From contig JARLGZ010000081.1 of assembly GCA_031292515.1 (NCBI GenBank), positions 124,001 through 188,000 of the forward strand: a stretch of DNA of 64,000 nucleotides, in the 5' to 3' direction. The notes beneath the pieces are model-generated. The model had not been told where the DNA came from. It saw only the letters and a program-made list of their open reading frames with translations, and did not search any database. A program made the position numbers and the translations under genes. Source of the stretch: Puia sp. GTDB taxonomy: Bacteria > Bacteroidota > Bacteroidia > Chitinophagales > Chitinophagaceae. Shown here piece after piece: positions 49,663-56,651 of this stretch; within the stretch, counting starts at the first letter, position 1; each line of letters starts with the position of its first letter.

Positions 49663-51603
49663 ATGAATTCCCGAACAAACAATATCCGGACAAACAATAG
49701 GATCTTCCTCATTTTTCTGCTGGCAGGTGTCTCCTGGAGGAGCCATGCACAGACCGGCCATAGCGTCAGGCTGGATGAATTGGATATCAGCAAGGTGTAC
49801 CAGGGCCGGGACCGCCCCCGGGAGATCGGCGCAAGGGCTGAAATTTCAATCGGCAGGGTGCCTTTTTCCGGCGGGCTCCACACCCGAACCGATAGCCGTC
49901 TGTATATATCATTGGACGGAAAAGCCTCCACCTTCACGGCCCGCGTGGGCATCGACGACAGATCGGCCAGGGATTCCAAAGCCGAATTTTTCGTGATCGG
50001 CGATGGCGCGATCCTATGGCGAAGTGGTATCCTGACCGCATCGCATTCCGCGAAGCCCTGCAGAGTGCCCATCGATGGCATCAGGCGCCTGCTCTTAAAA
50101 GTCGACGCCGCCCCCGGGGCTAATGCGCACGTCGATTGGGCCGATGGCCTCTTCTTTTACCGGGGCGCGAGGCCCCTGACCAATTGGTCGCCGGAAGACC
50201 TGGTCCTGGACAGACGCCCGTCCGGGCCGGCCCTTCCCCATATCAATGGCGCCATGGCAGTCGGAGTCCGTCCCGGAACACCCTTCGTCTACCCAGTGGC
50301 CGTTACCGGGCAAGATCCGGTAAGCATCACCGTGAAAGACTTACCGCCCGGTCTTGTTTTTGACGGCGCCACCGGCGTCATCAGCGGTACCCCGGAAAAA
50401 CGGGGAGACTACCGGGTGACCTTGCTGGCAAAGAACGGCGCCGGGATGACCCGGCGTACCCTCAGGATCGCCGTAGGCGACAGCCTGGCGCTGACGCCGC
50501 CGATGGGCTGGCTCTCCTGGAACGTTACAGAAGGCCTGGTGAGCGCCACCATCCTTGAAGAGATGGCAGACGCATTTGTAAAATACGGGTTAAGGGATGC
50601 CGGCTATCAATATATCATCATGGACGACTGTTGGGCCGCCGGAAGAGATCAGACGGGTCATATTTTCCCCGACACGGTAAGATTTCCCGCGGGATTAAAA
50701 ACGGTCGGTGACTATCTGCATGCGAGAGGCTTCCGGATGGGCATCTATTCCAGCCCGGCCGCCATGACCTGTGCAAGTTATCCCGGCACCGGCGGCCATG
50801 AGGCGACCGACGCAGCTACCTGGGCATCCTGGGGCGTAGACTATCTGAAATATGACCTTTGCTCCACACCCAGGGACAGCATCCGCGAGCGATATATCCG
50901 CATGGGGCGCCTGTTGGAAAACACGGGACGCTCGATCCTATACGCTCTGGGGGCCGGCGATGAAGGACCGGGCCTGCCCATAGACGCGCATGCGCAGGTG
51001 TGGAGGACCGGCGTAGACATCCGGGATCAATGGAAGATGGATGAAGAATGCGGCATCATCGACTGCTTCGACGACCAGGAGCGTCTCGCCCGATATCAGC
51101 ACCCCGGCATGTGGAATGATCCCGACATGCTGGTGACGGGAATCGATGGCAAAGGCGCCTCCGCAAATGACCTGGGTGCAAAGGGATGCAACGATACCGA
51201 ATACCGGAGCCAGATGAGCCTATGGGCCCTCCTCAGCGCACCTCTCTTCATCTCCGCCGATGTCCGCCATATCCGGCCTTCCGCACTGAAGATCCTGGCA
51301 AACCCGGAAGTCATCGCGGTAGACCAGGATCTCCTGGGTAATCCGCCTGTACGTTTTGGAACCAAAGGAGACCTGGAGGTCTGGGTCAAGGAAATGGAGG
51401 ACGGCTCCCGGACGATCGGGCTGCTGAACCGGCGGAACAAACCCGCGGCAATGACCGTCAGTTGGTCAGCTGTCGCTTTAAAAGGGCCTCAGCGTGTCAG
51501 GGACCTGTGGCTCCGCAAAGACCTCGGATCGCCGGCAACGGGTTATTCCACGACCGTTCCTCCGCATGGGGTAGTGTTGATCCGGGTTTATCCCAAAGAA
51601 TGA
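49663..51603 (+). CDS. GH27 alpha-galactosidase with NPCBM domain
   Basis: A secreted retaining alpha-galactosidase of 646 residues. The signal peptide (IFLIFLLAGVSWRSHAQ) is followed by an NPCBM-like carbohydrate module (about 32-170), a putative-Ig strand pair with PGLVFDGATGVISGTPEKRGDYRVTLLA (about 200-275), the GH27 barrel (about 280-560) and a C-terminal sandwich. By family alignment the nucleophile is D398 in KYDLC and the acid/base D455 in VDIRDQW. TPPMGWLSWN and MDDCW contact galactose. It could remove galactose side chains from galactomannan, which fits the GH130 locus. The first codons contain an in-frame 15-bp duplication. Confidence 0.93.
   Translation: MNSRTNNIRTNNRIFLIFLLAGVSWRSHAQTGHSVRLDELDISKVYQGRDRPREIGARAEISIGRVPFSGGLHTRTDSRLYISLDGKASTFTARVGIDDRSARDSKAEFFVIGDGAILWRSGILTASHSAKPCRVPIDGIRRLLLKVDAAPGANAHVDWADGLFFYRGARPLTNWSPEDLVLDRRPSGPALPHINGAMAVGVRPGTPFVYPVAVTGQDPVSITVKDLPPGLVFDGATGVISGTPEKRGDYRVTLLAKNGAGMTRRTLRIAVGDSLALTPPMGWLSWNVTEGLVSATILEEMADAFVKYGLRDAGYQYIIMDDCWAAGRDQTGHIFPDTVRFPAGLKTVGDYLHARGFRMGIYSSPAAMTCASYPGTGGHEATDAATWASWGVDYLKYDLCSTPRDSIRERYIRMGRLLENTGRSILYALGAGDEGPGLPIDAHAQVWRTGVDIRDQWKMDEECGIIDCFDDQERLARYQHPGMWNDPDMLVTGIDGKGASANDLGAKGCNDTEYRSQMSLWALLSAPLFISADVRHIRPSALKILANPEVIAVDQDLLGNPPVRFGTKGDLEVWVKEMEDGSRTIGLLNRRNKPAAMTVSWSAVALKGPQRVRDLWLRKDLGSPATGYSTTVPPHGVVLIRVYPKE
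49672..49701 (+). repeat. 15-bp in-frame duplication at the GH27 start
   Basis: Units at 49672-49686 and 49687-49701 share the core ACAAACAATA and encode RTNNI and RTNNR. They lie between the start codon and the signal peptide core. Confidence 0.75.
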
Positions 51604-51677
51604 CCGGATTACAGTTTGTGCTCCTTCATGTAGCAAATGAGCAGTTTCGTCCATGAGAGAAAGAATCTATGAAACGA

Positions 51678-51707
51678 AAAAACCTCCAAGTTTAGTCGGA
51701 GGTTTTT
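51678..51707. terminator. Bidirectional intrinsic terminator after GH27
   Basis: AACCTCC (51681-51687) and GGAGGTT (51698-51704) pair around a 10-base loop, with A-tract and T-tract on the flanks (51678-51707). It ends the GH27 transcript and, on the other strand, could end the small transcript starting near 51803. Confidence 0.9.
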
Positions 51708-51803
51708 CAGAGAAATTGAATTTTTAGCTTTTACAGGGCGGATCAGGACAATGGACGGTTTTGGGACATTGGTTTTTTCGACACGGTTTTCATTCGGTTT
51801 GGA
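51678..51803 (-). ncRNA. Candidate small RNA between promoter 51809-51838 and terminator 51678
   Basis: A near-ideal minus-strand promoter is followed about 100 bases later by a strong terminator, with no convincing reading frame between. The predicted RNA is about 125 bases. It contains a short internal hairpin (CAATG pairing with CATTG) before the terminator stem. I cannot match it to a known RNA family. It could regulate in trans, or pair with the GH27 3' UTR, with which it shares the terminator. Confidence 0.35.
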
Positions 51804-51808
51804 TATAT

Positions 51809-51838
51809 CAAAAGTAAGCCGCTTCCGCATACCAACAA
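51809..51838 (-). promoter_or_regulatory. Minus-strand promoter TTG-N19-TACTTTTG
   Basis: On the minus strand TTG (51836-51838) is 19 bases from TACTTTTG (51809-51816). Both elements and the spacing match the Bacteroidota consensus, better than any other promoter in this window. No annotated gene starts downstream of it on that strand. Confidence 0.6.
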
Positions 51839-52134
51839 TAATAGAAGTCGCGTATACTTTTAAATTAATACTAAGTACTTATCAGCAGGTAAAAAAATTC
51901 CCGGTTAGGACAGAAGACATATTAAAAAAGCATAATATCATTAGTGTAAATCTACGAAATCGCGGAAAATTTGTCGTTAGCCCATGGATCGATCTCCGAC
52001 CGTTTTTCCACTCTTCTGTCTTATTTTTTCTACACTTTTTTGCAGGACTTCCCGAAAGTCGCTCCGCTTTCGCCGAAATTCATCCATTACATGTTGGCAT
52101 GCTTATTCCTACCATTTGAGAAAAAAACACTATT
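51839..52134. other. AT-rich spacer without a recognised gene
   Basis: The stretch between the small-RNA candidate and the DUF892 gene is clearly more AT-rich than its neighbours. It has a short hairpin (CGAAAG at 52053-52058 with CTTTCG at 52067-52072) and a near -7 box (TACCATTTG, 52110-52118) 16 bases before the DUF892 ATG. An open frame of 122 codons (51751-52119) has no start context, no recognisable domain and poor codon use, so I do not call it. Confidence 0.5.
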
Positions 52135-52707
52135 ATGACTAATACGACGAACAAAACCCATCACGCCGCACCGGCGTCAAAAGCCAATGGCAACGGCAAA
52201 AATGCCAAAGCCAACGATTCGAGACTGGAAGAATTTTTCCACGAGGAGATCAAAGATATTTACTGGGCCGAAAAGAAGCTTGTCCAAACCCTGCCTAAAA
52301 TGGCAAAGGCCGCGACCGGCACAGACCTGAAAAATGCCTTCACCGGGCATCTGGAGCAAACAAAGGAGCACGTCGCCCGCCTGGAAAAAGTGTTTGATCT
52401 TCTCGGGCACAAGCCACAGGCAAAAAAATGCGATGCCATGGAGGGCATCACCGAAGAAGGCGCCAGCATCATTGAAGACACCGAAGACGGCACTTCTACC
52501 CGGGATGTGGCACTGATCCTTGCTGGCCAAAAAGCTGAACACTACGAAATCGCCACCTACGGGGGGCTCGCCCAGATCGCTGCGACACTGGGACATAACG
52601 ATGTAGCCAAAATTCTCGAGACAACACTCCAGGAAGAGAAGAAAACCGATGCGATGCTGACACAGCTCGCAGAAAGAAGAGTTAACCAGGACGCCAGCGA
52701 AGAATAA
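52135..52707 (+). CDS. DUF892 (YciF-like) ferritin-like protein
   Basis: A four-helix ferritin-like protein of 190 residues in the DUF892 family, which includes stress-induced YciF. A polar Lys/Asn/Ala-rich N-terminal tail (1-28) precedes the bundle. The di-iron ligand pattern is visible in EEFFHEEIKDIYWAEKKL, HLEQTKEHVARLEKVFDLL, GQKAEHYEIATYGGL and TTLQEEKKTDAMLTQLAE. It is probably a stress protein. It is alone, with its own promoter region and a strong terminator. Confidence 0.9.
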   Translation: MTNTTNKTHHAAPASKANGNGKNAKANDSRLEEFFHEEIKDIYWAEKKLVQTLPKMAKAATGTDLKNAFTGHLEQTKEHVARLEKVFDLLGHKPQAKKCDAMEGITEEGASIIEDTEDGTSTRDVALILAGQKAEHYEIATYGGLAQIAATLGHNDVAKILETTLQEEKKTDAMLTQLAERRVNQDASEE

Positions 52708-52740
52708 TAGGAGAATAATATACGCAGTCTATATAACGAG

Positions 52741-52778
52741 AGGGCCGTATTGCGCAATGAAGCGCTCCGGCCCTTTTT
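52741..52778 (+). terminator. Intrinsic terminator of the DUF892 gene
   Basis: AGGGCCG (52741-52747) pairs with CGGCCCT (52768-52774), with an additional inner GCGC pairing and a run of five T ending at 52778. It lies 34 bases after the stop codon. Confidence 0.85.
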
Positions 52779-52885
52779 GCCACATTCGAACATCACCCCA
52801 TATTCCCGGGATCCAAATGGGCGAAAAACTGTGTCCGCCAAAAAGGGTCATTCCATATTCTCTCTGCCCACCACCGACAGACCGC

Positions 52886-54016
52886 CTAAACACCCCGTTC
52901 CGCACAGACCTCCTCGGCCAGCCCAAAACTCAGCGTCATGCCCGCCCCACCCAATCCGTTGACGATCGTCACACCCGGCTCTGGGTCATAGATGAAGTCA
53001 TGCTCGCCGTTGGTCCGCTTCGGATAGATGCCATTCCAGCTCTGGAGAAGCGCCCAGTCCCTGAAACGGGCAAAGCTCTTCATATAGTCGAGTACCAACG
53101 CATTGATGAATTGTTTATCGAAGGGATCGAAGGCCAGCCCGTATTCATGACTGTCCCCGATCGTCAGCTCCCCTTCCGCATTCTGAGAGACCATCACATG
53201 GACACCCCATTTGATATACTCCGGCATCGTCTCCTCGTAATGTTTCTTCAACCGGGGGAGCGAGGGAGCCACCCCGAAAGCCTTATAATGTACAAGCGAG
53301 AGGCCGCCGCAGAGGGAAGGGCCGATACGCCAGTTTCCCGGCTGAGCCTTGAGCCGCATCATCTGCAGCTTGCATTTAGTGAAGAAGTTCTCCGCAAATA
53401 CCTCGGGGTACAGCGTTTCAAATTCGGCGCCGCTGCAGACAAAGATCTCATCGGCGCTCCAGCTCTCTTTGCCGGAGAAGACACGCGGATGCGTAATCGC
53501 CGAGATCGCCTTGTTGAAATGAAAGACCACGCCATATTTCGCGGTAAGATAGGCAGGCAATTTTTCGATAGCCACCCGGGACTCTACGATCATTTCGTCG
53601 GCGCTCCAGAACGCCCCTTTTAACCCCGTTGGGTTGACGGCTTCCGACCGGCGACAGGCTTCCGCGGCCCCGATGGCCGCAACGGGCCGCCTGCCTTCGT
53701 AGGCGGCGGCCAGTTCCTGCAGGATCTGCCACTCGAGATCGCTATACGCGAGGTGCAGGCTGCCCGCTTCTTCACACCAGAGACCCGATTCCCTGCATAC
53801 TTCCTTCCAGATGGAACGGGAGAGCAGGGCGCGCTCATAGAGACCTCCGCCGGGCTGCCCCACCGGCCATATCATGCCGAAATTGCGGATGGAAGCGCTG
53901 ACAGCCCTTTCATTACGCTCAAAGACGGTAACCCGGTAACCTCTCCTGGAAAGACTCAGGGACATGGCCAGGCCTGCGATGCCCGCGCCGATTACAATAG
54001 CAGATTTATGCTGCAT
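52886..54016 (-). CDS. TIGR03364-type FAD-dependent oxidoreductase (phosphonate-associated)
   Basis: A flavoprotein of the DAO/glycine-oxidase superfamily, about 376 residues. From the ATG at 54016 it opens IVIGAGIAGLAMSLSLSRRGYRVTVFERN (dinucleotide fold, GxGxxG), then ASIRNFGMIWPVGQP, and ends GVTIVNGLGGAGMTLSFGLAEEV, typical of TIGR03364. Members of that group neighbour phosphonatase-like genes and are thought to oxidise aminophosphonates; some act on N-methylated 2-aminoethylphosphonate. The start overlaps the DUF5690 stop by eleven bases, so the pair is translationally coupled. Its substrate is inferred from family and context only. Confidence 0.85.
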   Translation of the reverse strand: MQHKSAIVIGAGIAGLAMSLSLSRRGYRVTVFERNERAVSASIRNFGMIWPVGQPGGGLYERALLSRSIWKEVCRESGLWCEEAGSLHLAYSDLEWQILQELAAAYEGRRPVAAIGAAEACRRSEAVNPTGLKGAFWSADEMIVESRVAIEKLPAYLTAKYGVVFHFNKAISAITHPRVFSGKESWSADEIFVCSGAEFETLYPEVFAENFFTKCKLQMMRLKAQPGNWRIGPSLCGGLSLVHYKAFGVAPSLPRLKKHYEETMPEYIKWGVHVMVSQNAEGELTIGDSHEYGLAFDPFDKQFINALVLDYMKSFARFRDWALLQSWNGIYPKRTNGEHDFIYDPEPGVTIVNGLGGAGMTLSFGLAEEVCAERGV

Positions 54017-55349
54017 AACTCGCTTGAATATTTTTGGGAATGGAATAATATTTTCGCCGGAAATAGACGGCCGCGACGATCGTACCGGCAATGCCGAACA
54101 GGCTGATGCCGATCACGATATCGATGAAGAAACTCGTCCAGGACAATTTCAGACCGATAAATTGTTTTACGAACAAGACCACCACGCTGCCGAGGTAGCC
54201 GAAGGCATCCGCTATATAGATGATAAAGCCCACATTCCCGGTGATCTTATAGCTGGCGATCATCCGCTCGAAATACAGACAGTTGAATGGCACATAGCTT
54301 AGGTACAGACCCGTTCCCACCAGCGTCATCCATGCCACGGGGCCGATCCAATGATAGGCGAAAAACAAGGTCGACACAAACGCGATGACATAACCGCCGA
54401 TGATGATATAGTGGTTGATCATGAACGCCTTGATATTGCTCTTTACAAGGACCAGCAGGCTCATGCAAAGCAGCACGACCAGGGAGACGGGGACCTCCGT
54501 CTGCGTGAAGATGGCGGCATTCTGGCCGAAACCCATCTCCGTCCAGAGTTCGTTGGCGAAATTATCCCTGAAATCCCGGAGCACCGTCAGCAACACATAG
54601 GTGGCGACGATGATGATGATCCCGGGCAAAAACGTGGCGACAAAGGTCTTGCGATCGGCAGCCGTCATCGGCTTGCGCACACTCCTCAGCTTTATATCCT
54701 CGGCCGTCGGCGGAGGGACCTGGTTCAGCAGCCAGGTCAGCACCAGCATGGGTAAAACAAACAAAGCGCCCGCGACAAAAGGCATCCACATCTCGCTGAT
54801 ATGCCAGTCCACGACGACCGCCTTCCCGACGCTCTTCACCACGCCCGAGGAGAAACTGAAAGTGGTACACAACACAGCTCCCATAAACTCCGTCGCCTTG
54901 CGGCCCTCGAGATAGCCGAACACCAGGCCCCAGACCATACCCAACGGGAAACCGTTGATCAGCAGAAACACGATACTGTAGGGGACCGGAGTGATTGCGA
55001 AAAACAGCAGGGCCACCCAGGCCACCAGGATCAGCCGGACGATCATCGAGGCCCTCTTTTCCGGTTGCATGCCGGCAATCAGCCTGATGCCATAGAATTT
55101 GCTGAGCATATAGCCGATCACCTGCGCCGTCACCAGCCAGACCTTATAATCGATGCCCAGGAAATGATACCCCGCGAATCCCGCGGAAGTGAAAGGCTTC
55201 CGGAAGGCATACATACAGAAATAGACCCCAAAGGAACACAGGGCGGCATAGATGGAAATGAACCAGGATGGCATCCTGCTCAGTTTTTGCTGAAAAACGG
55301 GAGAAACAAACATCCTTGATTTATTTTTTTTAGCGATTATCACTTCCAT
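54006..55349 (-). CDS. DUF5690 family MFS-like transporter
   Basis: An integral membrane protein of 447 residues with about twelve TM helices. It resembles the DUF5690 family, an MFS branch of Bacteroidota with a first helix like glycerol-phosphate antiporters (AALCSFGVYFCMYAFRKPFT). Other family segments are GFPLGMVWGLVFGYLEGRKATEF and NCLYFERMIASYKITGNVGFIIYIADAFGYLGSV. A second start at 55313 is possible. Coupled to the FAD oxidoreductase, it is probably the uptake route for that enzyme's phosphonate substrate. This is inference. Confidence 0.82.
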   Translation of the reverse strand: MEVIIAKKNKSRMFVSPVFQQKLSRMPSWFISIYAALCSFGVYFCMYAFRKPFTSAGFAGYHFLGIDYKVWLVTAQVIGYMLSKFYGIRLIAGMQPEKRASMIVRLILVAWVALLFFAITPVPYSIVFLLINGFPLGMVWGLVFGYLEGRKATEFMGAVLCTTFSFSSGVVKSVGKAVVVDWHISEMWMPFVAGALFVLPMLVLTWLLNQVPPPTAEDIKLRSVRKPMTAADRKTFVATFLPGIIIIVATYVLLTVLRDFRDNFANELWTEMGFGQNAAIFTQTEVPVSLVVLLCMSLLVLVKSNIKAFMINHYIIIGGYVIAFVSTLFFAYHWIGPVAWMTLVGTGLYLSYVPFNCLYFERMIASYKITGNVGFIIYIADAFGYLGSVVVLFVKQFIGLKLSWTSFFIDIVIGISLFGIAGTIVAAVYFRRKYYSIPKNIQASYAA

Positions 55350-55804
55350 GCCACTGAATACCTGCCGAGACGACCGAACATTTGCGATACAAACAGCCTG
55401 TAACTAAATACGTCGATCTAACCGAGATCTGACCGAACCCGAAACCACCGGACATCCACCGGACATCCGGCACCAAAGTACGTGCTATTTGATTAACGAA
55501 TGCCCCGACTTCCCGGTCTTCCCTATTATATTATCATTAATATATCTGTCACCGCCCCCGACCACTCACTATTCCTCGTTTATTCCCAATCGCCATCCGC
55601 TATTTCCCTCTCTGCTTCCGATCCCGCATCTGTCTGACCGCGACCGACCACTCCCTGACCACCCACTACTGCCCCCTCACCACTGACTACCGACCACCCG
55701 CTACTCACTTCTCACTACTCCTCACTCACTGCTCGCCGCCAACCACTCACCACCTCACTACTGACTATTCACTACTCACTACTCACTACTGACTACTCAC
55801 TACC
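55350..55804. repeat. Gene-free spacer with heptanucleotide TCACTAC array
   Basis: No gene is present. Seven in-phase heptads (TCACTAC/TGACTAC/TCACTAT) run from 55755 to 55803, one base from the TGA stop of the XRE gene (TCA at 55805-55807). To the left, 55550-55754 is a degenerate version rich in CCACTCAC and GACTACC. The remaining part (55350-55540) has a doubled CCGGACATCC and a minus-strand near -7 box TACTTTG, and it probably contains the DUF5690 promoter. Confidence 0.85.
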
Positions 55805-56377
55805 TCATCCGTTCTCAAAGAAATAGATAACCAGCATCGTATAAGCGTCCTCGCTCAGACATTCCGAGAGATGCGGCTTGCTGGCATCGAAATAGAATGA
55901 GTCGCCTTTCTCCAGCACATACCGGGTCTCCCCGATGGTATATTGAGCCCGGCCCTCCAGCATGTAATTGAATTCCTGGGCATTCGTAGAGACAAACCCA
56001 CGCTCGGCGCCCCTTTCCTGCCGGTACAACACGACATCGATCAGCTTGCCGTTCTGCCTGAAGGACAGGATCCTGTTATAATAGGAGCCCTGCTTGTATT
56101 CCTTTTCGACAGGCTCATGCTGGCCCGCCCGGATCAGGATGGCATCCTCTTCGCCGCGAAGGTACAGCTGGTCAAAAAATTCATTGAGGTCGATCCCCAA
56201 TCCCCTGATGATGCTGAACAATACCGGCAAAGACGGCACCGTCCGGTTGTTCTCGATCTGCGAGATCAACCCCTTGGTCACGCCGATCTCGTCAGCCAGC
56301 TTCTCCAGCGTGATCCGCTTGCCCGTCCTCTTCTCCTTGATCCGGTTGCCGATCTGGAGTATGATATCTTTCTGCAT
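55805..56377 (-). CDS. XRE-family regulator with cupin domain
   Basis: A transcription factor of 190 residues. The HTH_3 domain (about 8-62, with ITLEKLADEIGVTKGLISQIENNRTVPSL) is followed by a cupin sensor (about 115-187, FNYMLEGRAQYTIGETRYVLEKGDSFYFDASKPH). Such proteins bind a small metabolite in the cupin and control nearby catabolic genes. It heads the minus-strand FAD/DUF5690 group and is divergent from the phosphatase-family gene. A perfect palindrome at 56551 lies between. Confidence 0.92.
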   Translation of the reverse strand: MQKDIILQIGNRIKEKRTGKRITLEKLADEIGVTKGLISQIENNRTVPSLPVLFSIIRGLGIDLNEFFDQLYLRGEEDAILIRAGQHEPVEKEYKQGSYYNRILSFRQNGKLIDVVLYRQERGAERGFVSTNAQEFNYMLEGRAQYTIGETRYVLEKGDSFYFDASKPHLSECLSEDAYTMLVIYFFENG

Positions 56378-56550
56378 GCCTCTATAATCTGATTATCTGC
56401 TCTATTATCTAATTGTAAAATGAGATCCGGTCGCTAAAGCAAACGATTTTTGATGATATCTTTCAAAAACATTTCCCCGGGGCTCCATCAGACCCTCTCT
56501 ACTCAAAAAAACGGCAGAAAAAACAGTCGTTTGATTTGCAAAATAGTTTA

Positions 56551-56562
56551 ATTTAGCTAAAT
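56551..56562. promoter_or_regulatory. 12-bp palindrome, likely XRE operator
   Basis: ATTTAGCTAAAT is fully self-complementary. It is positioned over the -33 region of the divergent phosphatase gene and upstream of the XRE gene, with further TTTA half-sites nearby (56547 and 56567). It is the best candidate for control of both arms of the locus. Confidence 0.6.
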
Positions 56563-56578
56563 AATGTTTAGTATTTAT

Positions 56579-56586
56579 TAACTTTA
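56579..56586 (+). promoter_or_regulatory. Candidate -7 box (TAACTTTA) of the phosphatase-family gene
   Basis: Seven of eight matches to TAnnTTTG, 65 bases before the ATG. Its -33 position falls inside the 56551 palindrome. Confidence 0.35.
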
Positions 56587-56651
56587 TCATTTTAAAATTC
56601 AGCCTGCTTTACCCGATAATTTACTCAAAAATTCCAAGCAATCATCGATTT

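Noticed and set aside
51751-52119. Open frame of 122 codons after GH27
   Set aside because: AT-rich, no start context, no recognisable fold, and it overlaps a better-supported promoter and terminator on the other strand.
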